From the NCBI GenBank assembly GCA_947469885.1, contig CANIQT010000003.1, forward strand, positions 62,001-126,000: a stretch of DNA of 64,000 bases. The letters are read 5' to 3'. The notes beneath the pieces were generated by a model. The model made no database searches. It saw only the letters and a list, made by a program, of their open reading frames with translations, and was not told the origin of the DNA. Made by a program: the position numbers and the translations under genes. Positions 7,357 to 17,368 of this stretch are shown piece by piece. Position 1 is the stretch's first letter; each line of letters begins with the position of its first letter. Source of the stretch: Bacteroidota bacterium (GTDB lineage Bacteria; Bacteroidota; Bacteroidia; 2-12-FULL-35-15).

Positions 7357-10300
7357 ATGATTAATACATCTAATTACCAACGGTTGAACAATATAATAGG
7401 CTGGGTTGTTTTTCTGGTGGCAGCCTTTGTATATTTAAGTACCATGGAAGCAACCGCATCGTTTTGGGATTGTGGTGAGTATATTGCTTGTGCTTATAAA
7501 CTGGAAGTGGGTCACCCTCCGGGAGCACCGGTATTCCTTTTAATAGGTAGATTATTTAGTTTATTTGCCTTTGGCGATACTAGCAAAGTAGGAGCAATGG
7601 TTAATAGTGCATCTGCCTTGTGCAGTGCGTTCACCATTTTGTTTTTGTTTTGGTCAATCACTGCAATGGCACGTAAGATAATGGAAAAAACGGGCGAACT
7701 GACAATGGGCAGAATGTATGCAGTGTTTGGTGCAGGAGCTGTGGGTGCATTGGCTTATACATTTACCGATTCGTTTTGGTTTTCGGCTGTTGAAGGGGAG
7801 GTGTATGCTATGTCAAGTTTTTTTACTGCTATTTCCTTTTGGGCAATTACCCGCTGGGAGCGTGAAGCAGAAGACCCTCATTCGCACCGTTGGATTATTT
7901 TAATTGCTTATTTAATAGGACTTGCGGTTGGTGTCCATCTCTTAAACTTATTGGTTATTCCGGCTGTGGTGTTTATTTATTATTTCAGAAAACACGAAAC
8001 CGTAACTCGCAAAGGAATCATTATTACCTCTTCATTGGCTATATTAATATTAGGTGGAATACAGGGAGGAGTTATACCGCTTATTGTAAAACTGGCAGCA
8101 TGGTTCGAGATTACTGCTGTTAATTCTGTTGGTTTACCCTTCAACAGTGGTACTATTATCTATGCCCTATTTATGATTGGTGGTATTGTTTGGGGTTTAT
8201 ATTTTACCAAGAAAAAAGCAAAACCAATTTGGAACACCGTTATACTATGTTTTACAGTAATATTAATAGGATACTCTTCTTTTCTTGTATTGGTAATACG
8301 ATCGCAAGCTAACACCCCGATGGATGAAAACAATCCAGAGAATGCAGTAAACTTGTTGTCTTATTTAAATCGTGAACAATATGGAACTTGGCCTATTGTG
8401 TATGGTCAATATTTTTCTGCTCCGCAGGATAGAGAGAACCCTTATAAAGATGGCAGCCCCGTGTATCAGCAAGATAAAAAAGCAGGAAAATATGTGGTGA
8501 TTGACGACCGCAAAAATGCAAACCCTAATTATGATAACCGCTTTTGCACTCCTTTTCCACGTATGTGGAGCAGTCAGGCAAATCACGTAACTGGATATAA
8601 AAATTGGACCAACCCAAGAAACTATCAACACATAAGCGTTCCTAATCCTCAAACAGGAGAAATGGAATCGCTCGAAAAACCAACCTTTGCACAAAACGTA
8701 GGGTTTTTCTTTCGTTACCAAATGGGATGGATGTACCTTCGTTATTTTGCTTGGAATTTTGTGGGAAGACAAAACGAAATTCAAGGACATGGTATCAACA
8801 ACTGGGAAGGCAATTGGATAACAGGTATCACACCTTTTGACGAATGGCGTTTAGGACCCCAAACAGGTTTGCCCGATGGAGCAGATAACAACAAAGGACA
8901 CAATGCACTTTACGGTTTGCCACTTATTTTAGGATTACTGGGTATTTGGTTTCAGTATAAAAAAGACAAAAAAGATTTTACAGTAGTTGCTTTATTATTT
9001 TTCTTTACAGGAGTTGCCATTGTAATTTATTTGAATCAAAAACCATTTGAACCTCGCGAGCGGGATTATGCTTATGCAGGCTCGTTTTATGCTTTTGCCT
9101 TCTGGATAGGTTTGGGAGTATTGGCTATTTACGATTTCCTTGAAAAGAAAATGGCTCATGTACAAAGTGCATTGATAGCTACTGTTGTTTGTTTATTAGC
9201 TGTTCCAACCATTATGGCAAAGGAAGAATGGAACGACCACGACAGAGGTAGCCGTACCATTGCCAGAGATTTTGCAAGTGATTATTTGAATTCCTGCGCA
9301 CCCAATGCTATTTTATTTACCAACGGTGATAACGATACCTTCCCGCTCTGGTATGCACAGGAAGTGGAAGGCATTCGAACGGACGTAAGAGTAATTTGTT
9401 TAGAATTATTAAACACTGATTGGTATATCGACCAAATGGTGCATAAAGCTTATGATTCTGACCCTGTTCCTTTTTCGTTGACCAAAGACCAGTATAAACA
9501 AGGTACTCGCGATGCAATTTTGTTTCACGACAGAGGAATAAAAGGATTTATTAATGTGAAAGAATTGGTTGAATTTGCGAAAAGCGATAACAACGAAAAC
9601 AAAGTGGAAATGGGCGGTGGCTCATTCTATAATTATTTCCCAACAAAAAACATGAGTGTATCCGTAGATAGTGCCACAGTTGTAAACAACGGAACTGTTC
9701 CAAAAGCATTGGCTGGTCGTGTGGTTAAAAGCATTGACTGGACCATGACAGGTAACTATGTTCAGAAAAACGATTTTATGGTGCTTGATTTATTGGCACA
9801 TAATAATTGGAAACGTCCTGTTTATTTTGCTGCAACAGCTCCTGCCAAATCGTATTTAAATCTTGCACCGTATCTTCAGTTAGAAGGATTGGCTTACCGA
9901 TTAGTTCCCGTGAAACAAAACCCGGAAGAACAACAACAGGAAACAAGAATAAACACCGAGGTGATGTATGATAACATTATGAATAAATTCAAATGGGGCG
10001 GAATGGAAAGACCAGGAACTTATCTTGATAATGTGTTTATCAGTTCGTGTGCATTAAACATTCGTCAACGTTGCGGTTCATTGGCAAATGCGTTAATAGA
10101 CGAAGGCAAAAAAGACAAAGCAATAAAAATTCTTGACAAATGTTTAGAAGTAACTCCGCAAGAAAATGTGCCATACGATGTTACTATGTATGCAATGACA
10201 ATGGCATATTATCAAGCAGGAGCAATGGAAAAAGGAAATGCACTTGCCAAAAAATTATTTGATAATTATGAAAGTAATATCAGATACTATTTTTCGTTCG

Positions 10301-10473
10301 ACAGAAAAGAATTGGCATCGTTTGGTAGTGACCCTGAACAAGCACAAGATATTTTGCAACGATTGGTTTATTTCACCAAAAACTTTAAACAGGATAAACT
10401 AGGAAAAGAATTTGAAGAGAGGTATAATAAATTAGATGCTCAATTTCATTTTCCTGATTTAAAACAGAGGTAA
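7357..10473 (+). CDS. DUF2723 / GT117-family membrane glycosyltransferase-like protein
   Basis: Large (1038 aa) polytopic membrane protein of the DUF2723 family, which is widespread in Bacteroidota and related to the human O-mannosyltransferase TMEM260; a lipid-linked sugar to protein transfer is therefore likely but unproven here. The N-terminal third holds many hydrophobic helices, with the conserved acidic loop FWDCGEYIACAYKLEVGHPP after the first helix, the probable catalytic face. A periplasmic part contains ANAILFTNGDNDTFPLWYAQ and TDVRVICLELLNTDWYID; the last 150 residues appear TPR-like (LIDEGKKDKAIKILDKCLEV). It is monocistronic with a good promoter upstream. Confidence 0.9.
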   Translation: MINTSNYQRLNNIIGWVVFLVAAFVYLSTMEATASFWDCGEYIACAYKLEVGHPPGAPVFLLIGRLFSLFAFGDTSKVGAMVNSASALCSAFTILFLFWSITAMARKIMEKTGELTMGRMYAVFGAGAVGALAYTFTDSFWFSAVEGEVYAMSSFFTAISFWAITRWEREAEDPHSHRWIILIAYLIGLAVGVHLLNLLVIPAVVFIYYFRKHETVTRKGIIITSSLAILILGGIQGGVIPLIVKLAAWFEITAVNSVGLPFNSGTIIYALFMIGGIVWGLYFTKKKAKPIWNTVILCFTVILIGYSSFLVLVIRSQANTPMDENNPENAVNLLSYLNREQYGTWPIVYGQYFSAPQDRENPYKDGSPVYQQDKKAGKYVVIDDRKNANPNYDNRFCTPFPRMWSSQANHVTGYKNWTNPRNYQHISVPNPQTGEMESLEKPTFAQNVGFFFRYQMGWMYLRYFAWNFVGRQNEIQGHGINNWEGNWITGITPFDEWRLGPQTGLPDGADNNKGHNALYGLPLILGLLGIWFQYKKDKKDFTVVALLFFFTGVAIVIYLNQKPFEPRERDYAYAGSFYAFAFWIGLGVLAIYDFLEKKMAHVQSALIATVVCLLAVPTIMAKEEWNDHDRGSRTIARDFASDYLNSCAPNAILFTNGDNDTFPLWYAQEVEGIRTDVRVICLELLNTDWYIDQMVHKAYDSDPVPFSLTKDQYKQGTRDAILFHDRGIKGFINVKELVEFAKSDNNENKVEMGGGSFYNYFPTKNMSVSVDSATVVNNGTVPKALAGRVVKSIDWTMTGNYVQKNDFMVLDLLAHNNWKRPVYFAATAPAKSYLNLAPYLQLEGLAYRLVPVKQNPEEQQQETRINTEVMYDNIMNKFKWGGMERPGTYLDNVFISSCALNIRQRCGSLANALIDEGKKDKAIKILDKCLEVTPQENVPYDVTMYAMTMAYYQAGAMEKGNALAKKLFDNYESNIRYYFSFDRKELASFGSDPEQAQDILQRLVYFTKNFKQDKLGKEFEERYNKLDAQFHFPDLKQR

Positions 10474-10485
10474 AAAATTTAGGAT

Positions 10486-10558
10486 TGACAAGATTTAGGA
10501 TTTAGGATTATTAAGTAAGAATCCTAAATCTTAAATCCTAATTCCTAATTCCTAATTA
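10486..10558. repeat. Heptanucleotide tract forming an inverted repeat (ATTTAGG/CCTAAAT)
   Basis: The left half consists of 7-bp units of the ATTTAGG type, the right half of their complement (AATCCTA, AATTCCT), so a long imperfect hairpin can form directly after the DUF2723 gene. It could act as a terminator. It runs into the TTG start of the deacetylase. Confidence 0.65.
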
Positions 10559-10560
10559 AA

Positions 10561-11175
10561 TTGTATTTAGTTCGCCCACCATATCTTATTAAAAAACTTT
10601 TCCCCACCGCGGTATGGAGAATGAATCCGTTGGAGAAAAAAATATATCTCACGTTTGATGATGGCCCGATTCCTATTGTTACTTCCTGGGTGCTGGATGT
10701 TTTGAAAAATGAAAATATAAAATCAACCTTTTTTTGTGTGGGCAATAATGTGAAACAAAATCCTGATATATATAATAGTATTTTGGAAGCCGGACACTCA
10801 GTGGGCAATCATACTTACAATCATTTGAACGGTTGGAATACCGACACGAATAAATACATTGACAATGTAAAACAATGTGGAGAACTGGTTCAATCCAATT
10901 TGTTTCGACCACCTTATGGGAAATTAAAAAAATCTCAATCAGCAATCATCAATCAACAATCAACCATAATAATGTGGGATGTACTGAGCGGAGATTATGA
11001 TTTAAAAACAGGAAGCAGACAATGTTTGAAAAATGTAACCGACAATGTAAGGAACGGGTCAATCATTTTATTTCACGACAGTTTAAAAGCACGCGAAAAA
11101 CTGGAATACGCATTGCCCCGATTTATTGAATTTGCAAAAGAAAATGGATTTGAATTTGGTACGTTGGGCAATTAA
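10561..11175 (+). CDS. Polysaccharide deacetylase (NodB-type)
   Basis: Metal-dependent deacetylase of carbohydrate esterase family 4, likely acting on peptidoglycan or an exopolysaccharide. NodB motifs are present in order: TFDDGP (Asp pair), SVGNHTYNH with the two metal-binding His residues, RPPYGK, DVLSGDYD and ILFHDS. No signal peptide is seen, so it may be cytoplasmic or exported in another way. I accept the TTG start at 10561, since the stretch YLVRPPYLIKKLFPTAVWR ahead of the first ATG (10621) resembles the N-terminus of related Bacteroidota proteins; that point is recall rather than proof. Confidence 0.9.
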   Translation: MYLVRPPYLIKKLFPTAVWRMNPLEKKIYLTFDDGPIPIVTSWVLDVLKNENIKSTFFCVGNNVKQNPDIYNSILEAGHSVGNHTYNHLNGWNTDTNKYIDNVKQCGELVQSNLFRPPYGKLKKSQSAIINQQSTIIMWDVLSGDYDLKTGSRQCLKNVTDNVRNGSIILFHDSLKAREKLEYALPRFIEFAKENGFEFGTLGN

Positions 11176-11226
11176 GAAAAATTTGTTTCTTACTTTTGCC
11201 CCCGCTAAAAAATAAGTTGTAATAAA

Positions 11227-12180
11227 ATGAAAGTTATCGACCACATTAATCAGGCAAAAGCCACTTTATTTTCCATCGAAATACTTCCTCCATTGAAAGG
11301 AAAAAGTATTCAATCTATTTTTGACGGGATTGACCCTTTGATGGAATTCAAACCTTCGTTTGTTGATGTAACTTATCACCGCGAAGAATATATTTACAAA
11401 AAACGCGAAGGGGGTTATCTCGAAAAAGTAAGTATCCGCAAACGACCGGGAACTGTTGGTATTTGTGCAGCAATTATTAATAAATATCATGTGGACACGG
11501 TGCCTCATATTATATGTGGAGGATTTAGCAGAGAAGAAACCGAAAACGCTTTAATTGATTTGCAGTTTTTAGGAATTGATAATGTGCTCGCCTTGCGTGG
11601 AGATTCAATAAAAAGCGAACCCGAATTTGTACCCGAACCTAACGGACATGCTTTTGCCATTGATTTGGTGAAACAACTAAAACAGATGAACCACGGGCAG
11701 TATATGGAAAATGATTTGGAAGATGTAGCACCTACCAACTTCTGTATTGGTGTGGCAGGTTATCCCGAAAAACATTTTGAAGCTCCTAATATGATTTCAG
11801 ATATGAAACATTTGAAAGCAAAGATAGATGCAGGGGCGGAGTATATTGTAACACAAATGTTTTTTGACAATGCTCATTATTTTGAATTTGTAAAAAAATG
11901 CAGAGAAGCCAATATCAATGTTCCCATTATTCCGGGATTAAAAATAATGACTACCCGCAAACAAGCAAAAGCATTATCAAAGCTTTTTAAAATAGATATT
12001 CCCCAAGCATTATTGGAACAAATTGAAAAATGCAAAACGGATGATGAGGCAAAAGAAGTAGGTATTGAATGGTGTATTCAGCAATCGAAAGAGTTGATAA
12101 AAGCCAATGCCCCTTGCTTGCATTATTATACCATGGGGACTTCGGAAGTAACCAGAAGAGTGGCTAGCAAGGTATTTTAA
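11227..12180 (+). CDS. metF: 5,10-methylenetetrahydrofolate reductase
   Basis: FAD enzyme making 5-methyl-THF for methionine synthesis. The 317-residue TIM barrel shows FSIEILPPLKGKSI at the start (the conserved Glu of EILPP), VDVTYHREE, HIICGGFSREETENAL, NVLALRGD, FCIGVAGYPEKHFEAPN and AEYIVTQMFFDN, all characteristic of MetF. The C-terminus LHYYTMGTSEVTRRVASKVF is also typical. A -7-like TACTTTTG lies at 11191-11198, 29 bp before the ATG. It is separate from queA, which has its own promoter. Confidence 0.97.
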   Translation: MKVIDHINQAKATLFSIEILPPLKGKSIQSIFDGIDPLMEFKPSFVDVTYHREEYIYKKREGGYLEKVSIRKRPGTVGICAAIINKYHVDTVPHIICGGFSREETENALIDLQFLGIDNVLALRGDSIKSEPEFVPEPNGHAFAIDLVKQLKQMNHGQYMENDLEDVAPTNFCIGVAGYPEKHFEAPNMISDMKHLKAKIDAGAEYIVTQMFFDNAHYFEFVKKCREANINVPIIPGLKIMTTRKQAKALSKLFKIDIPQALLEQIEKCKTDDEAKEVGIEWCIQQSKELIKANAPCLHYYTMGTSEVTRRVASKVF

Positions 12181-12199
12181 AAAATAAATACGATTTTAG

Positions 12200-12230
12200 T
12201 TGACTTCGCCTCTCGATTGTATTACTTTTG
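12200..12230 (+). promoter_or_regulatory. Promoter of queA, with a leader inverted repeat
   Basis: TTG at 12200-12202 and TACTTTTG at 12223-12230 (20-bp gap) fit the Bacteroidota consensus. The predicted leader is about 105 nt and contains a perfect 7-bp inverted repeat, ATAAATC (12254-12260) and GATTTAT (12267-12273). Confidence 0.55.
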
Positions 12231-12341
12231 CGCCCTCAAAAAATAGAACAATTATAAATCCCGTAAGATTTATGAAATAAGTCAAGCCCCCAAAGCAACT
12301 CATTCCAGACTTTCTTACATTAACAACAAAACAAAAAGAAT

Positions 12342-13391
12342 ATGAAATTATCACAATTCAAATTTAATTTGCCGAAAGAGCTAATTGCGGAACATCCGGC
12401 AAAAACCCGCGAAGGTGCAAGATTAATGGTTATTCACCGCAAAACCGGAAAAATTGAACACAAACATTTTAAAGATGTGTTGAGTTATTTCGACAATGGT
12501 GATTGTATGATATTGAACGATACCAAAGTGTTTCCTGCTCGTATGTATGGTAATAAAGAAAAAACAGGTGCAAAAATTGAAGTGTTTTTGTTGAGAGAAT
12601 TAAATGCAGAAAGTCGTTTATGGGATGTATTGGTTGACCCTGCTCGTAAAATTCGTATCGGGAATAAACTTTATTTTGGGGATGATGATACGTTGGTGGC
12701 GGAAGTAATTGATAATACTACTTCGAGAGGACGTACACTTCGTTTTCTGTTCGATGGTACTTATGAAGATTTCAGAAAAACATTGGACGAAATGGGCGAA
12801 ACTCCACTTCCTAAATACATTAAGCGTGCTCCAACAGAAGAAGATAAAGAGCGTTATCAAACGGTGTATGCTAAAACCGAAGGAGCTGTGGCTGCTCCCA
12901 CTGCAGGTTTGCATTTTAGTCGTGAGCTATTAAAACGTTTAGAAATTAAAGGTATAAACTTTGTAAATGTTACATTACATGTTGGTTTGGGAACATTCCG
13001 CACAGTGGAAGTAGAAGATTTGACAAAACATAAAATGGATTCGGAACAAGCATTCATTACCCAAGCAAATTGTGATATTGTTAATACCGCACGAAGAGCA
13101 AAAAAGAAAATATGTTGTGTTGGAACTACTTCTATGCGTGCCATCGAAACATCAGTTACGACTGATGGATTCCTTAAACCTTTTGAAGGCTGGACCAACA
13201 AATTTATTTTTCCTCCTTACGATTTCAGTGTTGCCAATTGTATGATTACAAACTTCCACATGCCCGAATCTACTTTGTTAATGATGGTTTACGCTTTTGG
13301 CGGTTATGATTTAATGGCAAAGGCTTATAAAGAAGCTATAAAAGAAAAGTATCGCTTTTATACTTATGGCGATGCAATGCTGATTTTATAA
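12342..13391 (+). CDS. queA: S-adenosylmethionine:tRNA ribosyltransferase-isomerase
   Basis: Penultimate step of queuosine synthesis: transfers and isomerises the ribosyl of SAM onto preQ1 in tRNA. The length of 349 matches the family. Conserved stretches are [20 protein letters not shown] at the N-terminus, [48 protein letters not shown] and [10 protein letters not shown], ending with [15 protein letters not shown]. The leader is long but no preQ1 riboswitch was recognised in it. It is followed by a heptanucleotide hairpin, then ispD. Confidence 0.97.
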   Translation: MKLSQFKFNLPKELIAEHPAKTREGARLMVIHRKTGKIEHKHFKDVLSYFDNGDCMILNDTKVFPARMYGNKEKTGAKIEVFLLRELNAESRLWDVLVDPARKIRIGNKLYFGDDDTLVAEVIDNTTSRGRTLRFLFDGTYEDFRKTLDEMGETPLPKYIKRAPTEEDKERYQTVYAKTEGAVAAPTAGLHFSRELLKRLEIKGINFVNVTLHVGLGTFRTVEVEDLTKHKMDSEQAFITQANCDIVNTARRAKKKICCVGTTSMRAIETSVTTDGFLKPFEGWTNKFIFPPYDFSVANCMITNFHMPESTLLMMVYAFGGYDLMAKAYKEAIKEKYRFYTYGDAMLIL

Positions 13392-13392
13392 T

Positions 13393-13460
13393 TAGTTACT
13401 GGTTGTTAGTTGTTAGTTGTTGGAATACTAACAACTAACAACTAACAACTAACAACTAAC
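13393..13460. repeat. Heptanucleotide tract forming a long hairpin (TTGTTAG/CTAACAA)
   Basis: Three to four 7-bp units of TTGTTAG are followed after a short loop (GGAATA) by five units of the complement CTAACAA, giving a stem of over 20 bp between queA and ispD. It probably terminates queA. It touches the TTG start of ispD. Confidence 0.75.
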
Positions 13461-13461
13461 A

Positions 13462-14133
13462 TTGAAAAAGTACATCATCATAGTTGCCGGAGGAAGTGGA
13501 AGCAGAATGAATAACATTGTTCCCAAACAATTTATTCCATTACTTGGCAAGCCAATATTGATGCACACCATCGAAAAATTTTTTTCTTCTGTTCCCGAAA
13601 TAAAAATAATTGTAGTACTTGCAAAAGAGTTGAACGATGAATGGAAACAACTTTGCATCCACCATCATTTCACTATTCCTCATCAATTAATTAACGGTGG
13701 CGAAACTCGTTTTCATTCTGTAAAAAATGGTTTGTCACTTGTACCTGATAATTGTCTTGTTGGAGTACATGATGCCGCCCGGCCATTAGTAAGTAAGCAA
13801 ACTATTATTACAGCTTTTGATATGGCAGAGAAAAAAGGCAATGCCATTCCTTGTGTTTCTATCAACGAATCGATAAGAGAACTAAATGGAGAAAACAATA
13901 AAACGGTTGACAGAAATAACTATAAGAGTATTCAAACTCCTCAATGTTTTCGTTCCGATATTTTAAAGAAAGCTTTTGAACAACCTTACCATCCTTTGTT
14001 TACAGATGATGCAAGTGTGGTGGAAATGATGGGAGAAAAAATAAATCTGATAGAAGGTAACAACGAAAATATAAAAATAACTACTCCCCAGGATTTAATT
14101 ATAGCAACCGCTCTACTTCAGTACCGGGAGTAA
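13462..14133 (+). CDS. ispD: 2-C-methyl-D-erythritol 4-phosphate cytidylyltransferase
   Basis: Third enzyme of the MEP isoprenoid pathway, transferring CMP from CTP to MEP. The TTG at 13462 is the start because it gives KKYIIIVAGGSGSRM, the nucleotide-binding loop; the next ATG would delete it. Other motifs are VPKQFIPLLGKPILMHTIE, GVHDAARPLVS, YKSIQTPQCFR and FTDDASVVEMMG. The length of 223 is usual. Its 3' end overlaps the convergent amidohydrolase gene by 35 bp, which I see directly and which leaves no room for a terminator between them. Confidence 0.96.
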   Translation: MKKYIIIVAGGSGSRMNNIVPKQFIPLLGKPILMHTIEKFFSSVPEIKIIVVLAKELNDEWKQLCIHHHFTIPHQLINGGETRFHSVKNGLSLVPDNCLVGVHDAARPLVSKQTIITAFDMAEKKGNAIPCVSINESIRELNGENNKTVDRNNYKSIQTPQCFRSDILKKAFEQPYHPLFTDDASVVEMMGEKINLIEGNNENIKITTPQDLIIATALLQYRE

Positions 14134-15289
14134 TTTTCATCCCATCCACATTTTTCAACAAATTAATTCCCGGAGTTTTTCCAGCATCAAAACTCCCTAA
14201 CAGTTCGAAATCAAAAAAATCGGCACCATTTTTTGTTGCCCAGGTTAGTAATGTTTGTAATGGAATTTCAGGATAATGTTTGATAATAGTTTTTAATTCG
14301 TCAAGTATGGATAAAGTATAATTGCTTGCCAAACTATCCGTACCAATGGTTACATCGAGTTGCTCTTCCATAAATAAATTATAGTCCGGCAATTTATTTT
14401 CTATAAACATATTTGCATTGGGACAAGTACAAAAATAAAGTTCGCAATTTTTATCCCGGATTTCCGATTTAAGCCATTTTATATCCTTTGCAGATGTGTA
14501 AGTATTGTGAACCAATAAAATTTTACGCGCTCCTTTTAAAAATCGCATGGTGGATTGCAACGAATTTTTTTCGGTCACTCTCATAAAATCCATGTGAACA
14601 CCCATTGCTTTAAACGTTTCGTACATCTCTCCTGTTCCGAAAATAAATAATTCGCTTTCGGTTTCGCTTTCCTGATTATGAATACTAATGATACCTTTAT
14701 TTTTTTCTGCATCTTCATTAATCAGTTTTAATAGTTTTTCGGAAACAGTATATGCAGCATGAGGCACAATAGAAGCCGCAAGTTTTAAATCTTTTGCTCC
14801 CCGTTTAATTCGCCTTGCATTCACCATGGCATCTTCTGCCTTTAGTGGAGATATTTCTAACACTTCAACAAAAGTATGATACGTTAATTTTTTTTCTGCT
14901 TTAAAATCAAATGTATTTTCGGTGTTACTTATATCGCCCACCGCCACTATTCCATTTTTAATCATCTCCTGCTCTGCAATAATAATTGCTTCATCAATCT
15001 CTTCTTTGGAATACGAAAACCGATTTTTTAATACCTGAGTGATAAAACCCGTTAATCCTGTTTTGGCTTTTAGTTTATTTTTAAGATACGATAGTTCGAG
15101 ATGACAATGCGCATTCACAAAACCGGGGCAAAGAATGCCTTTGTAATATTCAATCTCCCCCTTCGGATTTTTGACTTTAGATAAAGGACTTATTTCTTTT
15201 ACTTCACCAAAATCATCCACAATCAAAACACTATCTTTAATTGGCTCTGACGAAACAGGAAATATATAATCAGCGGTAAAGTATCGCAT
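14099..15289 (-). CDS. Amidohydrolase-family deaminase (aminofutalosine-deaminase-like)
   Basis: Metal-dependent hydrolase with a TIM barrel. The metal site shows HCHLEL near residue 60, SIHNQESETE near 190, LVHNTY near 260 and TIGTDSLASNY near 315. This pattern fits the cytosine-deaminase/aminodeoxyfutalosine-deaminase branch; a role in menaquinone synthesis through the futalosine route is possible, but no other mqn gene is in the window. I chose the ATG at 15289 (MRYFTADYIFPV) over the upstream non-ATG start. It overlaps ispD at its 3' end and diverges from the next gene over 52 bp. Confidence 0.8.
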   Translation of the reverse strand: MRYFTADYIFPVSSEPIKDSVLIVDDFGEVKEISPLSKVKNPKGEIEYYKGILCPGFVNAHCHLELSYLKNKLKAKTGLTGFITQVLKNRFSYSKEEIDEAIIIAEQEMIKNGIVAVGDISNTENTFDFKAEKKLTYHTFVEVLEISPLKAEDAMVNARRIKRGAKDLKLAASIVPHAAYTVSEKLLKLINEDAEKNKGIISIHNQESETESELFIFGTGEMYETFKAMGVHMDFMRVTEKNSLQSTMRFLKGARKILLVHNTYTSAKDIKWLKSEIRDKNCELYFCTCPNANMFIENKLPDYNLFMEEQLDVTIGTDSLASNYTLSILDELKTIIKHYPEIPLQTLLTWATKNGADFFDFELLGSFDAGKTPGINLLKNVDGMKITPGTEVERLL

Positions 15290-15308
15290 ATTGTTTATTT
15301 TGGAGGAA

Positions 15309-15337
15309 CGAAAGTACAAAATAAAATTTTACATTTG
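15309..15337. promoter_or_regulatory. Back-to-back -7 boxes in a divergent promoter region
   Basis: The minus strand carries TACTTTCG (15316-15309), 20 bp before the amidohydrolase start. The plus strand carries TACATTTG (15330-15337), only 4 bp before the ATG at 15342, which would give an almost leaderless mRNA. No clear TTG -33 element is visible for either. Confidence 0.4.
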
Positions 15338-15341
15338 TCTG

Positions 15342-17351
15342 ATGAAAAAAATCCTTTCCGAAAAAATAATTGTTCCTACGCTTCTTCTTTTTATTGGTAT
15401 TACTTATTTTCTTATTTCTTATTTCTCTGAAGGCACTTACGATGCCGGAGATGGAATAAGACATTATCTTGTTTCACGCTATTCGTGGGCACATCCCGAT
15501 TTGTTTTTATACAGTTGGGGCAAACCTTTTTTTACTTTGCTCTCCTCCCCTTTTTCTCAATTCGGACTTTTAGGAATCAATGTTTTCAATATTTTATGTG
15601 CTTTATTTTCGGCTTATATATGTTATAAAACAGTAAAGTTGTTTGATTTTAAATATCCATGGTTAGTTATTATTTTTTTATGTTTTACTCCTTGTTATTT
15701 TCCAACAATCAATAGCGGACTTACAGAGCCCTTGTTTGGTTTGGTTTTAATAGCATCCATTTATTTAATGTTTGAAGAAGAAGATTGGTGGGCAACAGTT
15801 TTAGTTTCTTTTTTACCATTTGTTAGAAACGAAGGTTACTTTATTTTACCGCTTTTTTTTATTGTTCTTGTTAATAGAAGAAAGTATTGGACAACATTGT
15901 GGCTTGGTTTCGGTACAGCAGCTTATAGTATCATCGGATTTTTTTATTACAAAGATTTCCTTTGGCTCATCCATCAAAACCCGTATGATGGCAAAAATAA
16001 AGCCTTTTACGGTCAAGGCGAATTATTTCATTTTGTAAAAAATTATAATTTTCTTTGGGGCAGTGCGCTCACCATTTTGTTGTGTTTCGGAATAGTAGCA
16101 TTAGTATTTACAGGAATAATCGGTAAAATTTATCCTTATTTTAAAAGTAAACTTTCGAAAGAAGAGCAGGCGTTACTAGATGAAGACCCAGATGAAATAC
16201 CGGAAGAGGAGCTGGAACGAATTGAAGAACATTTTCATGAAACACATGTTTTAATAATAGGTTCATTTCTTGTTTATCTTATTGCCCATTCGGTTATGTG
16301 GTGGCAAGGCTGGGCCAATTCGTTAGGTTTATTAAGGGTTATGGCGGGAGTAGCTCCATGCACCGCTCTTATTTGTTTTATGGGATTAGAAATAATACTT
16401 TCTTTTATTGAAAAATATAAATATGTGGTATATGCCTTGATTGTTATTTCTATGGTTTGGGTTATCCGTAGCCCTTTTAAACATGAATATTATCCTTACA
16501 AATTAAATCCAGAAGAGGCTTTGATAAAAGAAGCAGGCGATTGGTTTCAAACATCGGCATACACCAAACAAAAAGTATATTATTTATATCCATATTTGGC
16601 GCATGTTTTAAATGTAGATTCGTTCGACCCCAATAAAGTGGGCGAACTATGGGGATTATATCCATCCATCAAAGCATGGGGTATTGGTGCTATTCCCGAT
16701 AGCACCATTGTTTTTTGGGATGCACATTTTGGACCAAACGAATGTCATATTCCGCTTGATTCGATGCTAAACGACCCCAATTTTCAATTGATAAAAACAT
16801 TTAAACCAGCAGTGCCTTTTACCGTTTTGGGAGGATACCCGATGGAAGTAAATGTGTTTATAAAATTGCATGAACCTAAAAAAATGGATGTGTTGCAAAA
16901 AGAGTTATATGATTTAGAATCTCTACCACCAACACTTTTAAACACCACTACATTGTTTGAAGGAAATAATTTTTCGGGAAAACATTTGAGTATGCTTTCA
17001 CCAAAAAACGAATACAGTGTAACCGTAAAAAAATTGGTTTCAGAAATTCCACCCAACACCAAAGCAATTGATTTTAATTTCAAACTCTTTGAAAAAGAAA
17101 ACAATTCGAAAGAGGCAGTAGTGGTTATTTCGGTGGATAATGCAGAAGGTAAAAATTTATTGTGGAACGGAAATCCCATTGTATTGCTTCGCCTAAGCGA
17201 TGTTGCAGATGGAGGAAAAGTTTCAACTCATTTTACTTTTAATCCAAATTCGTTTCCAAAAGATGCAACAGTTAAATTATATGTGTGGAACAAAAAATTA
17301 AAAGAATTTTATATTGATGATTTGGAAGTAGAATATTTGGGGTTTAAATAA
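15342..17351 (+). CDS. Polytopic membrane glycosyltransferase-like protein with C-terminal beta-sandwich
   Basis: About 669 residues from the ATG at 15342. Ten or so hydrophobic helices span residues 10-400, with DAGDGIRHYLVSRYSW in the first external loop, an acidic loop placed as in GT-C enzymes; LPFVRNEGYFILP is a further conserved-looking loop. A charged cytoplasmic loop (EEQALLDEDPDEIPEEELER) interrupts the helices. The last 150 residues are extracytoplasmic and end in ATVKLYVWNKKLKEFYIDD, a motif shared with two other proteins in this cluster. Sugar transfer from a lipid carrier is inferred; the family name is not certain. Confidence 0.7.
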   Translation: MKKILSEKIIVPTLLLFIGITYFLISYFSEGTYDAGDGIRHYLVSRYSWAHPDLFLYSWGKPFFTLLSSPFSQFGLLGINVFNILCALFSAYICYKTVKLFDFKYPWLVIIFLCFTPCYFPTINSGLTEPLFGLVLIASIYLMFEEEDWWATVLVSFLPFVRNEGYFILPLFFIVLVNRRKYWTTLWLGFGTAAYSIIGFFYYKDFLWLIHQNPYDGKNKAFYGQGELFHFVKNYNFLWGSALTILLCFGIVALVFTGIIGKIYPYFKSKLSKEEQALLDEDPDEIPEEELERIEEHFHETHVLIIGSFLVYLIAHSVMWWQGWANSLGLLRVMAGVAPCTALICFMGLEIILSFIEKYKYVVYALIVISMVWVIRSPFKHEYYPYKLNPEEALIKEAGDWFQTSAYTKQKVYYLYPYLAHVLNVDSFDPNKVGELWGLYPSIKAWGIGAIPDSTIVFWDAHFGPNECHIPLDSMLNDPNFQLIKTFKPAVPFTVLGGYPMEVNVFIKLHEPKKMDVLQKELYDLESLPPTLLNTTTLFEGNNFSGKHLSMLSPKNEYSVTVKKLVSEIPPNTKAIDFNFKLFEKENNSKEAVVVISVDNAEGKNLLWNGNPIVLLRLSDVADGGKVSTHFTFNPNSFPKDATVKLYVWNKKLKEFYIDDLEVEYLGFK

Positions 17352-17368
17352 AGGGCTACAATAATGCC

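Noticed and set aside
12231-12341. preQ1 riboswitch ahead of queA
   Set aside because: No characteristic C-rich loop and A-rich tail pairing was found in the leader.
14099-14133. Possible mis-called overlap of ispD and the amidohydrolase
   Set aside because: Both C-terminal ends read as normal protein in their own frames, so a true 35-bp convergent overlap is accepted.
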